This document shows, one piece after another, positions 1 through 7,173 of a stretch of 36,828 nt of DNA. The notes beneath the pieces were generated by a model. That model was not told the origin of the DNA. It made no database searches and worked only from the letters and a program-made list of their open reading frames with translations. The stretch lies in the NCBI GenBank assembly GCA_035574235.1, contig DATLZA010000100.1:1-36828 (forward strand), in the 5' to 3' direction. The position numbers and the translations under genes were made by a program. This DNA comes from Planctomycetota bacterium (GTDB lineage: Bacteria; Planctomycetota; MHYJ01; JACPRB01). Positions within the stretch are counted from its first letter, which is position 1, and the number at the start of each line of letters is the position of its first letter.

Positions 1-89
1 ACCGCCGCAGAAGCTTCCGGTCGGCGATCCTCCGCCTCAGGGCGATCCGACGTTCCATTGCCCTCCGCCGTCGACGAGCCATACGACAC
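1..89 (-). CDS. 5' end of an unidentified gene behind the attenuator (partial)
   Basis: This is the first open stretch downstream of the minus-strand attenuator and it runs off the left edge. Two reading frames are open. A GTG at 89 (GGAAG seven bases upstream) gives a Ser/Ala/Glu/Gly-rich start, MSYGSSTAEGNG..., which resembles a low-complexity N-terminal extension. An ATG at 82 (GAGG six bases upstream) gives a strikingly Arg-rich start, MARRRRRAMERR. I cannot tell which is real, and no family is recognisable in about 27 codons. The attenuator upstream predicts a branched-chain amino acid biosynthesis gene such as acetolactate synthase or isopropylmalate synthase. That is inference from regulation, not from this protein sequence. 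Confidence 0.3.
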   Translation of the reverse strand, partial: MSYGSSTAEGNGTSDRPEAEDRRPEASAA

Positions 90-213
90 CTCGGCACTTC
101 CGCCGGGTCGCGGGAAGGGATCGAAGACCCGCGATCCTACCGCGACCGCCCGGCTTCCTTCAAGACCTATCCGCCCTGCCCGCCGGCGCCCGCCGGCCGT
201 CCGGGCCGGGAAC

Positions 214-246
214 AAAAAAACCCGCGTCACCTTTCGGTGGCGCGGG
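214..246 (-). terminator. Intrinsic terminator of the attenuator
   Basis: Read on the minus strand, CCCGCGCCACC (246-236), a GAAA tetraloop (235-232) and GGUGACGCGGG (231-221) form ten base pairs with one A-C mismatch, followed at once by seven U (220-214). This is a complete Rho-independent terminator. It sits roughly 125 nt from the predicted transcript start and before any sizeable ORF, so it would end transcription prematurely rather than after a gene. Confidence 0.85.
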
Positions 247-282
247 TCAAACGTTTCTTCGAAGAGTCCGAGCGCGCGCCAC

Positions 283-336
283 CTAGAAGGTGGCAAGTCG
301 AATGACAAGAATGCAGACTCGGCCGCGCTCGAACAT
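283..336 (-). CDS. Leader peptide, 17 residues, rich in Ile/Leu/Val
   Basis: ATG at 336 to TAG at 285-283 encodes MFERGRVCILVIRLATF. Six of 17 residues are branched-chain (V7, I9, L10, V11, I12, L14), with four in a row. The TAG falls in the loop of the 1:2 hairpin, as expected of a leader peptide whose translation controls RNA folding. There is no Shine-Dalgarno sequence, and the -10 box ends nine bases before the ATG, so the mRNA is probably leaderless or nearly so. Known actinobacterial ilv leader peptides are similarly short, from memory. It could be a chance ORF, but the coincidence of promoter, control codons, stop position and terminator argues against that. Confidence 0.7.
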   Translation of the reverse strand: MFERGRVCILVIRLATF

Positions 337-345
337 CGAGGGATT

Positions 346-374
346 ACTCTACCGGCGCCCCGGAGCCGAGTCAA
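346..374 (-). promoter_or_regulatory. sigma70-type promoter of the attenuated transcript
   Basis: On the minus strand TTGACT (374-369) is separated by exactly 17 bases from TAGAGT (351-346). Predicted +1 is near 339, three bases before the leader-peptide ATG. It is divergent from the aldo/keto reductase promoter. Confidence 0.75.
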
Positions 375-409
375 CAGGAATCTCGTGGACGCCCCCCCGG
401 CCGCGCCGC

Positions 410-415
410 TACAAT
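410..415 (+). promoter_or_regulatory. -10 box of the aldo/keto reductase gene
   Basis: TACAAT (410-415) lies eight bases before the ATG at 424, with a weak -35 candidate TGGACG at 386-391 (18-base spacer). There is no Shine-Dalgarno sequence between box and start, so a leaderless transcript is predicted. Confidence 0.5.
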
Positions 416-423
416 TTCTCCCC

Positions 424-1530
424 ATGATCGCCGGGAAAGCCACGCCCGAAGGAACCGCCGGCTTCGCCCGCCGCCATGCCGGACTCGATCCGGGCCACTG
501 GCGGACGCCCTTGGGACTGACGGTTTCCTCCATCGGCCTGGGAACCTATCTCGGCAACGCGGATCCCGTCACGGACCGCAAGTATGCCGACTCCGCCCGC
601 CGGGCCCTGGAGCTCGGAGTCAACGTTCTGGATTCCGCGATCAACTACCGGTATGAGCGCAGCGAGCGCTCCGTGGGCGCCGCCCTCCGCGAAGCGATCT
701 CCTCGGGTCTCGTCTCCCGCGAGGAGGTTGTCCTCTGCACCAAAGGCGGGTTCATCACCGGAGACCTCGGTCCGGCCACCCGCGAGTGGTTCGAGACCCA
801 AATCCTCCGACCCGGTCTGGCCCGGCTCGAGGACGTGACCGCGGGCGGCCATTGCATGGCGCCCGGGTTCCTCCGGCACGAACTCGACCGGAGCCGCCGC
901 AACCTCGGCGTCGAAACGATCGACGTCTACTATGTCCACAATCCCGAAACCCAGATTCCCGAAGTGGGCGAGGACGAATACTATCGCCGCCTCACCGCCG
1001 CCTTCGCCGCCCTCGAAGAGGCCGCCCGCGAAGGCAAGCTTCAGTTCTACGGCACGGCCACCTGGAACGCCTACCGGGTCCCGCCCGGAGACGAAACGCA
1101 CGCCTCCCTCGAACGCACCCTGGAATGCGCCCGCGCGGCCGGAGGCGCGGATCACCGCTTCCGCGTCATCCAGCTCCCCCTGAGTCTGGCGCTTCCCGAG
1201 GCGTACGCGGTGCCCACGCAAGCCGTCGCCGGGACGGAGCGGCCCGCCCTCGAGGCGGCCGCCGCGCTCGGACTCGTCGCGTTCACCAGCGCCCCGCTCG
1301 TCCAGGGCCGCCTCCTGGGACACCCCGCGCTTCGTTCCGCCCGCGACAAGTTCCCCGGCCTGCGCACGGACGCGCAGCGGTGCCTGCAGTTCGCCCGCTC
1401 CGTCCCCGGCGTCGCCGCGGCGCTCTGCGGAATGAAAACCGCCGAACACGTGGAGGAAAATCTCCAGGTGGCCTCCGTCCCGCCGCTTTCGGCGGAGGCG
1501 CTGGCGACCCTCTTCGGGACCGGACCCTGA
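424..1530 (+). CDS. Aldo/keto reductase
   Basis: A 368-residue NAD(P)H-dependent oxidoreductase of the AKR superfamily, cytosolic, which reduces aldehydes or ketones of unknown identity. The TIM-barrel landmarks are present in order: GLGT (38-41), catalytic Asp70 and Tyr75 in LDSAINYRYE, Lys107 in CTKGG and His172 in YYVHNPE, so the tetrad is complete. The frame stays open upstream to 58, but that stretch overlaps the opposite-strand attenuator. The ATG at 424, with a -10 box eight bases before it, is the convincing start. The next genes form a sugar cassette with their own promoter at 1548-1576, so this gene may be a neighbour of that pathway rather than a member. The exact substrate cannot be called. 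Confidence 0.9.
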   Translation: MIAGKATPEGTAGFARRHAGLDPGHWRTPLGLTVSSIGLGTYLGNADPVTDRKYADSARRALELGVNVLDSAINYRYERSERSVGAALREAISSGLVSREEVVLCTKGGFITGDLGPATREWFETQILRPGLARLEDVTAGGHCMAPGFLRHELDRSRRNLGVETIDVYYVHNPETQIPEVGEDEYYRRLTAAFAALEEAAREGKLQFYGTATWNAYRVPPGDETHASLERTLECARAAGGADHRFRVIQLPLSLALPEAYAVPTQAVAGTERPALEAAAALGLVAFTSAPLVQGRLLGHPALRSARDKFPGLRTDAQRCLQFARSVPGVAAALCGMKTAEHVEENLQVASVPPLSAEALATLFGTGP

Positions 1531-1547
1531 CACCGAGTCCGAAAACG

Positions 1548-1576
1548 TTGACGCCCCCGCCCCCCGGAGCTAGGGT
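1548..1576 (+). promoter_or_regulatory. Promoter of the sugar kinase-aldolase-dehydrogenase cassette
   Basis: TTGACG (1548-1553), a 17-base spacer and TAGGGT (1571-1576) precede the PfkB kinase ATG at 1600. GGGGGA just before the ATG is a weak ribosome binding site. The -35 matches the TTGAC(T) form seen at the other good promoters in the window. Confidence 0.55.
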
Positions 1577-1599
1577 CATCTTCCGCGCACGGGGGAACC

Positions 1600-2532
1600 A
1601 TGAGGCGAGGGATAGCCGCCGCCGGCAACTGGATCGTCGACCGCGTCAAGATCATCGACGCCTGGCCGCAGGAAGAGCGCCTCGCCCAGGTCCTCAGCGT
1701 CACGCGCGGCGGCGGCGGGGGCGCCCACAACGTCCTGATCGACCTGGCCCGCATGAAGGCGCCCTTCCCTCTCGTGGGAATCGGGTGGGTGGGCAACGAC
1801 GAGGACGGCCGGTATCTCATCGAGGAAGCCCGCGAGCTCAAGGTCGATTTTTCCGGCATCCGCGTCAGCCTGGATCATCCCACGTCGTTCACGGACGTCA
1901 TGACCGTCCAATCGACCGGGAAGCGCACCTTCTTCCACGCCCGCGGGGCGAACGCCCTGCTTTCGGAAGACGACGTCGATCCGGGCTCCTGCCGGATCCT
2001 GCATCTGGCCTACCTGCTGCTTCTGGATCGGATCGATCCGGTGGCGCCCCGGCTCCTGGCGCGCCTGCGGGCCGAAGGCGTGAAGACCTCGGTGGACCTC
2101 GTCAGCGCCGAGCGCGCCCGATTCGCCGAGGTGGTTCCGCCGGCGCTGGAGCACATCGATTACCTCATCCTCAACGAAATCGAAGCCGGCGAATGCACGG
2201 ATCGGCGCATCCGCCGGCCGGACGGATCGTTCGACCGCAAGGCGCTCGAGGAGGCGGCGCGGCTCCTGTGGAGGGAGAATCTCGTGGTCGTTCACATGCC
2301 GGAAGGGGCCTTCGCCAAGGCGCCCGGCGAAGAGGCGTGGGTTCCCTCCCGGCCCGTGCGGCGGATCGTCAGCACCGTGGGCGCCGGAGACGCCTTCTGC
2401 GCGGGGATGCTGTACGCCCTGCACGAGGGCTGGCCGCTCCGGCAGGCCCTGGATCTGGCCCACGCCGCCGCGGCCGCCTGCCTGGGGCACGAAACGACCA
2501 CCGAGGGGTTGCGGCCGATCCAGGACCTCTGA
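1600..2532 (+). CDS. PfkB (ribokinase) family sugar kinase
   Basis: A 310-residue cytosolic kinase predicted to phosphorylate a sugar or sugar-acid derivative with ATP. The N-terminal glycine-rich PfkB signature (GGGGGAHNVLIDLARM) and the C-terminal signature with catalytic base Asp264 (TVGAGDAF) are both intact, and length is normal for the family. It is the first gene behind the 1548 promoter. A class I aldolase and a Gfo/Idh/MocA dehydrogenase follow with 26- and 8-base gaps, so phosphorylation followed by aldol cleavage of a C6 or C5 substrate is the likely route. Such kinase-aldolase pairs occur in tagatose, inositol and sulfoquinovose breakdown. Nothing in the sequence lets me choose among these. 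Confidence 0.9.
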   Translation: MRRGIAAAGNWIVDRVKIIDAWPQEERLAQVLSVTRGGGGGAHNVLIDLARMKAPFPLVGIGWVGNDEDGRYLIEEARELKVDFSGIRVSLDHPTSFTDVMTVQSTGKRTFFHARGANALLSEDDVDPGSCRILHLAYLLLLDRIDPVAPRLLARLRAEGVKTSVDLVSAERARFAEVVPPALEHIDYLILNEIEAGECTDRRIRRPDGSFDRKALEEAARLLWRENLVVVHMPEGAFAKAPGEEAWVPSRPVRRIVSTVGAGDAFCAGMLYALHEGWPLRQALDLAHAAAAACLGHETTTEGLRPIQDL

Positions 2533-2558
2533 GGCCGCCATCGAAGGAGCCCGCGTCC

Positions 2559-3395
2559 ATGAGCCACCTCAAGCCGCGCCTGAACCGCCTGTTCGCCCGC
2601 ACGGGCAAGTGCTTCGACGTCGCCGTCGACCACGGCTTCTTCAACGAGTTCTCGTTCCTCGGAGGGATCGAGGACCTCGAAAAGGCCGTCCGCACCATCG
2701 CGGAGGCGGGTCCGGACGCCATCCAGCTCACCGTGGGCCAGGCCCGACTCCTTCAGGACCTGCCCGGACCGCGCAAGCCCGCGCTCGTCCTGCGCACCGA
2801 CGTGGCCAACGTCTATCACCCGGCGCTGCCTTCGGCGCTCTGGTCGAAAATGATCGACGATCCGGTGGAGCAGGCGCTGGCGCTGGACGCCGCCTGCGTG
2901 GTGGTGAACCTCCTGCTTCTTCCCGGACAGCCGGACCTCCACGGCCAGTGCGTGGACAACATCTGCCGCCTCAAGCCCGCCTGCGAGCGCTACGGAATGC
3001 CGCTCATGATCGAACCGCTCGTCATGCGGCCCAACGACAAGGGCGGCGGCTACATGGTGGACGGAGACCTGCGCAAGATCACGGCGCTCGTGCGCCAGGC
3101 GGTGGAGCTGGGCGCCGACGTCATCAAGGCCGACCCCTGCGACGACGTGCGGGAATACCACAAGGTCGTGGAGATCGCCGGCCGCGTGCCGGTGCTCGTC
3201 CGCGGCGGAGGCAAGGCGCCCACGGCGGAGATTCTGCGGCGGACCTACGACCTGATGCAGCAGGGCGCCCGGGGCATCGTCTACGGCCGCAACGTCATCC
3301 AGCATCCGGATCCGGCGGGAATCACCCGCGCCTTCATGGCCCTCGTCCATGAGGGGGCCACCCCCGAGCAGGCCGCCCGCTTCGTCAAGGAGTAA
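2559..3395 (+). CDS. Class I (DhnA/LacD-type) aldolase
   Basis: A 278-residue TIM-barrel aldolase that should cleave a phosphorylated sugar through a Schiff base. Lys190 in GADVIKADP is the expected Schiff-base lysine. AVDHG near residue 22 and the phosphate-binding RGGGKAP and GIVYGRNV loops fit the DhnA/DeoC-LacD fold. The start is the ATG at 2559 with GAAGGAG at 2543-2549; the open frame upstream of it is an out-of-frame shadow of the kinase gene. It sits between a PfkB kinase and a sugar dehydrogenase and is probably co-transcribed. Its substrate is presumably the kinase product. An LsrF-like thiolase role is possible but less likely beside a PfkB kinase. Confidence 0.88.
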   Translation: MSHLKPRLNRLFARTGKCFDVAVDHGFFNEFSFLGGIEDLEKAVRTIAEAGPDAIQLTVGQARLLQDLPGPRKPALVLRTDVANVYHPALPSALWSKMIDDPVEQALALDAACVVVNLLLLPGQPDLHGQCVDNICRLKPACERYGMPLMIEPLVMRPNDKGGGYMVDGDLRKITALVRQAVELGADVIKADPCDDVREYHKVVEIAGRVPVLVRGGGKAPTAEILRRTYDLMQQGARGIVYGRNVIQHPDPAGITRAFMALVHEGATPEQAARFVKE

Positions 3396-3403
3396 ACGAT
3401 CCC

Positions 3404-4549
3404 ATGCGCGAGATCCGCTTCGGCATCATCGGCGGCGGCCTCATGGGCCGCGAGTTCGCCTCCGCCGCGGCCCGATGGTGCCACCTGCTCGACGTGGATT
3501 TCCGCCCCGTCCTGGTGGGACTCTGCGACACGAACCCCGCGATCTTCGAGTGGTACCGCCGTCATTTCCCGTCCCTCCGGGCCGTCACGACGGAGTACCG
3601 CGAGCTTCTGGCCCGCCCGGACATCGACGCCGTCTACTGCGCCGTGCCGCATCACCTCCACCGCGAGCTCTACACGGAAATCATCCGCGCGGGCAAGCAT
3701 CTCTTCGGCGAAAAGCCGTTCGGCATCGACCTGCCCGCCTGCCGCGCGATCGTGGAGGAGATCCGCCGCCGCCCGGACGTCTTCGTCCGCTGTTCCTCGG
3801 AATTCCCGTTCGTGCCGGGCGCCCAGCGCGTTCTGCGCGCGATCCGCGAAAACCGCTTCGGGCGCATCATCGAGGTGAACGCCGGGTTCCTGCATTCCTC
3901 GGATCTGAACCCGGAAAAACCCATCAACTGGAAACGGCAGGTGGAGTTCAACGGGGAATACGGATGCCTCGGCGACCTCGGCATGCACGCGCTCCACGTG
4001 CCGCTGCGGGCGGGATGGCGTCCCCGCCGCGTCTTCGCCCAGCTCAACAAGATCGTCTCCGAACGGCCCGACGGCAAGGGCGGCCGGGTGCCGTGCCTCA
4101 CGTGGGACAACGGAACGCTCCACTGCGACGTCGTCAACCCGGCGGACGGCCTTCCGTTCCCGATGACGCTCCGGATCTACCGGATCGCCCCGGGCGAGAC
4201 CGACACCTGGTACCTCGAAATCCTCGGCACCCGCTACAGCTGCCGCTTCTCCAGCCGCAACATGAAGGCCTTCCAGTTCATGGAGTACGCCCCCGGCGGC
4301 CCTCAGACGTGGCAGGAGGAGAACCTCGGCTACGAAACGATCTACCGGACGATCACCGGAAGCATCTTCGAGTTCGGATTCTCGGACGCGATCCTTCAGA
4401 TGTGGGCGGCGTTCCTGGACGAGATGGTCCACGGCCGGGCCCCGTACGGCTGCGTCCGCCCGGAAGAAGCGCTCGACTCCCACCGGCTGTTCACGGCGGC
4501 CCTGGAGTCCCAGAAGACCCGGCAGGCGGTCGAAATCGATTACGCCTAA
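3404..4549 (+). CDS. Gfo/Idh/MocA family oxidoreductase
   Basis: A 381-residue NAD(P)-dependent sugar or cyclitol dehydrogenase. The N-terminal Rossmann motif GIIGGGLMG (residues 7-15) and the conserved EKP (Glu103-Lys104-Pro105) are present, and the C-terminal half has the usual alpha/beta catalytic domain. AAGGAG at the end of the aldolase gene serves as its ribosome binding site, and the intergenic gap is only eight bases, so it is the third gene of the kinase-aldolase cassette. There is no Tat or Sec signal, so it is cytosolic, unlike many planctomycete members. Its stop overlaps the stop of the convergent PD40 gene by four bases, leaving no room for a terminator. Confidence 0.88.
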   Translation: MREIRFGIIGGGLMGREFASAAARWCHLLDVDFRPVLVGLCDTNPAIFEWYRRHFPSLRAVTTEYRELLARPDIDAVYCAVPHHLHRELYTEIIRAGKHLFGEKPFGIDLPACRAIVEEIRRRPDVFVRCSSEFPFVPGAQRVLRAIRENRFGRIIEVNAGFLHSSDLNPEKPINWKRQVEFNGEYGCLGDLGMHALHVPLRAGWRPRRVFAQLNKIVSERPDGKGGRVPCLTWDNGTLHCDVVNPADGLPFPMTLRIYRIAPGETDTWYLEILGTRYSCRFSSRNMKAFQFMEYAPGGPQTWQEENLGYETIYRTITGSIFEFGFSDAILQMWAAFLDEMVHGRAPYGCVRPEEALDSHRLFTAALESQKTRQAVEIDYA

Positions 4550-5925
4550 CGCAGCGGTCCGTGGCCGAAGACGTCCACGGTTCCGTTCCGGTCGCCCACC
4601 ACGAGATCGTCGGCGAGGGAAAGAAACACCGCCCAGCGCCCGTCCGAGGAGAGAACCGGAGACAGGGAGTAGCTGTTTCCCGGTCCTCCCACGGGCCCGA
4701 CGGAAACCACGCGTTCGGCTCCCGAAAGGAGGTCCTGAACGCGGATCTGGAGATCCTCCGGAGGGCCGAAGGAATCCCTGGCGTTGGGCACCATCCGCGT
4801 GTAGGCCAGAAGCCGCCCGTCCTGCGTCAGGGCGACGCGATCGGCCTCGGCGAGGAAAACGGCCGGACCGACGGACAGCTCGAAGGCGAACGGACTCTCG
4901 GCGACCCGGCGCGTCGTGAACGGAGAAGAAAGCTCCCGTACGAACACCGCCGGCCCGGATCCGCCGAGATTCCCGGCAATGGACGTGAAGGCCACGTGCG
5001 TGGCGTTGGAATTGACAAAGGGTACTCTCGAATCTCTGTCGAACGGAGTCCCCGTCGCTCCCGTTTCGCGGGAAACGAGCGTCACATTCCCCGTCCACGG
5101 GGCGGTTCCGGCAAAGATGTGAGCAATCCCCGAGCCGCCCGACCCGAGATTCGAAGCCCGCGAAGCGAAGACCACGACCTGACCGTTCGCCGAAAGATGA
5201 GGATCCACGGAGTGCTCATCGGCGCCGGTGGAGGAAGCGCCCGCCGCATGCGAGACGAGCGCATACGTCGGCGGAGAAGCGCTCATGTCGGCAACGTAAA
5301 CCTGGGTGACTCCTCCGCTTGAGAAGCTCCCCAGATCGGAGGCCATGCTCTGAAAGGCCACGTAGCGGCCGTCGGCGGAAATGCTGGGATTCTCCAACGA
5401 GGCGTCCGGCCAATCTGTGGCGCTCGCGTTGCTGTAGCCCACGCGCCGCAGGGCCCCCGTAACCATGTCCCGGACGAAGAGGTTCGTCTGGCCGGCGTCC
5501 GCGTTGGGATTCACTCCATCGAACTCGGTCGCCGTCTGGAAAACCACGAATCGGCCGTCGGCGGACACGGCCGGATTGAAGCAATCGGCCACGAACTTCT
5601 TCGGATCCCGGATGTCGCCGAGGCGGGAGACGTTCACCACGAGATCGGAAACTCGATCCCGAAAGTAGATTTCCTCGAAGCCCGTGGAGCCGCTGGCCAG
5701 GTTCTGAGCCTTCGAGGAAAAGACGACGTACCGGCCGTCCGCCGAAACCGAAGGAGGGCCGGACTCCCCGTTGGCCTCCACCGTCCCCGTCCCCACCGAA
5801 AGGCGGAACGTCACGGCGCGGGGCTCGTTCTCTCCGAGGTTTCCGCCGCACGAGTCCCCCCGAAGGAGGAGCGCCGCCCCCAGAAGCGCCGCCCCGCGGA
5901 GCCACCGATGCGCTTTACAGCTCAT
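4546..5925 (-). CDS. Exported PD40 (TolB-like) beta-propeller protein
   Basis: A 459-residue protein with an N-terminal hydrophobic segment (about residues 9-22) followed by Cys-containing GDSCGG, so it is exported and possibly a lipoprotein, though the lipobox is poor. The rest is at least seven PD40 blades with the recurring core (V/I/L)SADGRYVVF: VSADGRYVVFSS, VSADGRFVVFQT, ISADGRYVAFQS, LSANGQVVVFAS, VNSNATHVAFTS, LTQDGRLLAYTR and LSSDGRWAVFLS. This is a TolB/DPP-type propeller without a catalytic domain, usually a binding platform. Its ATG lies inside the last codons of the upstream barrel gene (11-base overlap), so the two are translationally coupled and may act together at the envelope. 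Confidence 0.82.
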   Translation of the reverse strand: MSCKAHRWLRGAALLGAALLLRGDSCGGNLGENEPRAVTFRLSVGTGTVEANGESGPPSVSADGRYVVFSSKAQNLASGSTGFEEIYFRDRVSDLVVNVSRLGDIRDPKKFVADCFNPAVSADGRFVVFQTATEFDGVNPNADAGQTNLFVRDMVTGALRRVGYSNASATDWPDASLENPSISADGRYVAFQSMASDLGSFSSGGVTQVYVADMSASPPTYALVSHAAGASSTGADEHSVDPHLSANGQVVVFASRASNLGSGGSGIAHIFAGTAPWTGNVTLVSRETGATGTPFDRDSRVPFVNSNATHVAFTSIAGNLGGSGPAVFVRELSSPFTTRRVAESPFAFELSVGPAVFLAEADRVALTQDGRLLAYTRMVPNARDSFGPPEDLQIRVQDLLSGAERVVSVGPVGGPGNSYSLSPVLSSDGRWAVFLSLADDLVVGDRNGTVDVFGHGPLR

Positions 5926-7120
5926 ACGTGAACCCGAACGCCAGGTTGAAGGAATCTCCGCCCACGTCCATCGCCGCGTCGAGCGCCCAGTTCTTGCCCC
6001 GCGCGTCCGTCCAGGAAAGCCCCAGGCCCGCCGTGAAGATGTTGAAGCGGCTCCCGTCCGTATCCACGAGGAGCTTGTAGTTCGACGTCATCGGCAGGTT
6101 GTCCTCGTCGTCCCACGGGGCCTGGAACCGGCGGAAGCCGGCCCGCGGATAGAGGTTGACGCGCTCGGCCACGCGGAAGCGGTATTCGAGGCCCACGGAG
6201 TAGTTGACGGCGTCCTCGAAGGAAGGCTGCCCGATGAAGGTCGGCTTCTCGGCGGTGGCGCTCCAGTCCACCCACTGGAGGTCCACCGTGGCGCGAAGCA
6301 AACTCCCCTCGAAGAAATAGCCCGTCAGCCCCACGTTCACCTGCTGCGGCATGTCGAAGGCCGGGAAGATCCGGGGATCCGAGTTGAACTCCCACCGGAT
6401 CGCGCTCTGGTAGGCGGCGCCGAAGTTGAGCTTGAAGCTCGCCCCGTTGTCGTAGAGGCCCACCAGGATCCCGCCGCCTCCCCCCGGCGCGGTGGCGGTG
6501 TCGCGGATCGACTCGTCCTCGTGGTCGAATTCCCAGCGCTCGTACCCCAGGTCCGCGCCCGCCCCGAGCGCCACGTGCGTGAGAAATCCCGCCTCGCCCG
6601 CGCGGACCCGCCGGAAGTCGATCGCGAAAGCCGCCCGGAACCGGCTGAAGGACTCCTCGACGTTCGTGTCCGGAACGAAGACCTGCTGGGCGGGATCCTC
6701 CACGCGGTCGAAGCTGTAGTTGAGGTGATAGGGCCGCGCGTAACAGATGCCGACCGCCATGGGAAGGTCTTCCGTGCCGAGCTGGAAGACGAAGCCCAGG
6801 TAGGACGGAAGAAGCGCCGGATCCACGAAGGTCGTGCGCGCCTCGGCGGAGAATTCGATCGCGGTGCCGCCGGCCGAAAGCTCCCGCTGGAGGGGGTAGG
6901 TCGTGTAGGTCTGGTACGAAATCGACATCTGGTTGGGCTGCGTAGCGATCCCGGCGGGGTTGAGCCAGATGGACACCGGATCGTCCTCGAAGGCGGTGTA
7001 GCTTCCGCCCATGGCCTTGGTGCGGGCGCCCAGCTGCTGGTCCTGCGCGAAGGCCGCCGCGGTCGCCGCCGCCAGCCATGCCGCCGCGAGCGCGGTCCGG
7101 CCGCCTCTCCCGTTCCCCAT
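5915..7120 (-). CDS. Outer-membrane beta-barrel protein (FadL/PorV-like)
   Basis: A 401-residue protein with a clear signal peptide (hydrophobic Ala-rich core ending AAAFA-Q, about residue 25). It is followed by the family-typical N-terminal block GARTKAMGGSYTAFEDDP...NPAGIA seen in OmpP1/FadL and PorV-type barrels. Alternating hydrophobic strands continue to a C-terminal aromatic strand, FGFTYEL, as in outer-membrane proteins. It probably transports hydrophobic molecules or forms part of a surface complex; FadL and PorV roles cannot be separated here. It is preceded by a -10 box TAGAAT (7135-7130) nine bases from the ATG with no Shine-Dalgarno sequence, and it is coupled to the downstream PD40 gene. 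Confidence 0.8.
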   Translation of the reverse strand: MGNGRGGRTALAAAWLAAATAAAFAQDQQLGARTKAMGGSYTAFEDDPVSIWLNPAGIATQPNQMSISYQTYTTYPLQRELSAGGTAIEFSAEARTTFVDPALLPSYLGFVFQLGTEDLPMAVGICYARPYHLNYSFDRVEDPAQQVFVPDTNVEESFSRFRAAFAIDFRRVRAGEAGFLTHVALGAGADLGYERWEFDHEDESIRDTATAPGGGGGILVGLYDNGASFKLNFGAAYQSAIRWEFNSDPRIFPAFDMPQQVNVGLTGYFFEGSLLRATVDLQWVDWSATAEKPTFIGQPSFEDAVNYSVGLEYRFRVAERVNLYPRAGFRRFQAPWDDEDNLPMTSNYKLLVDTDGSRFNIFTAGLGLSWTDARGKNWALDAAMDVGGDSFNLAFGFTYEL

Positions 7121-7129
7121 CCCGATGAA

Positions 7130-7135
7130 ATTCTA
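7130..7135 (-). promoter_or_regulatory. -10 box of the outer-membrane barrel gene
   Basis: TAGAAT on the minus strand (7135-7130), nine bases before the ATG at 7120, with no ribosome binding site in between. No convincing -35 is visible at 16-18 bases. Confidence 0.45.
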
Positions 7136-7173
7136 GCCCGCGGTTCCGGCCCCGGGGAAAATTTTATCGGGAT

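Larger units (their letters stand above)
214..339 (-). promoter_or_regulatory. Predicted ribosome-mediated transcription attenuator (branched-chain amino acid type)
   Basis: The leader RNA from about 339 to 214 has four pairing segments: segment 1 GCCACC (294-289), segment 2 GGUGGCGCG (283-275), segment 3 CGCGCCACC (244-236) and segment 4 GGUGACGCG (231-223). Segments 1:2 give a six-pair hairpin whose loop holds the leader-peptide stop codon, leaving 3:4 free to form the terminator. Segments 2 and 3 are perfectly complementary over nine bases and form the alternative antiterminator. A ribosome stalled on the Ile-Leu-Val-Ile codons (312-301) would cover segment 1 and release segment 2. This is the classical trp/ilv attenuation logic; the regulated gene is off-window. 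Confidence 0.72.

Noticed and set aside
214-339. 6S RNA, SRP RNA or other housekeeping RNA as an explanation of the minus-strand transcript
   Set aside because: It lacks the SRP GGAA-loop hairpin and the long bulged 6S helix, whereas a leader ORF with stop in the hairpin loop and alternative pairing fits attenuation.
58-423. N-terminal extension of the aldo/keto reductase frame
   Set aside because: It has no start signal, no domain similarity and overlaps the opposite-strand promoter and terminator; the ATG at 424 matches the family start.
786-2558. Long plus-strand open frame running from the reductase into the aldolase
   Set aside because: Arg/Pro/Gly-rich translation typical of a shadow frame in high-GC DNA; the real kinase lies in another frame.
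1600-4549. Assignment of the cassette to sulfoquinovose degradation
   Set aside because: A PfkB kinase and class I aldolase occur there too, but no sulfoquinovosidase, isomerase or SLA reductase is visible and no diagnostic residue can be read.
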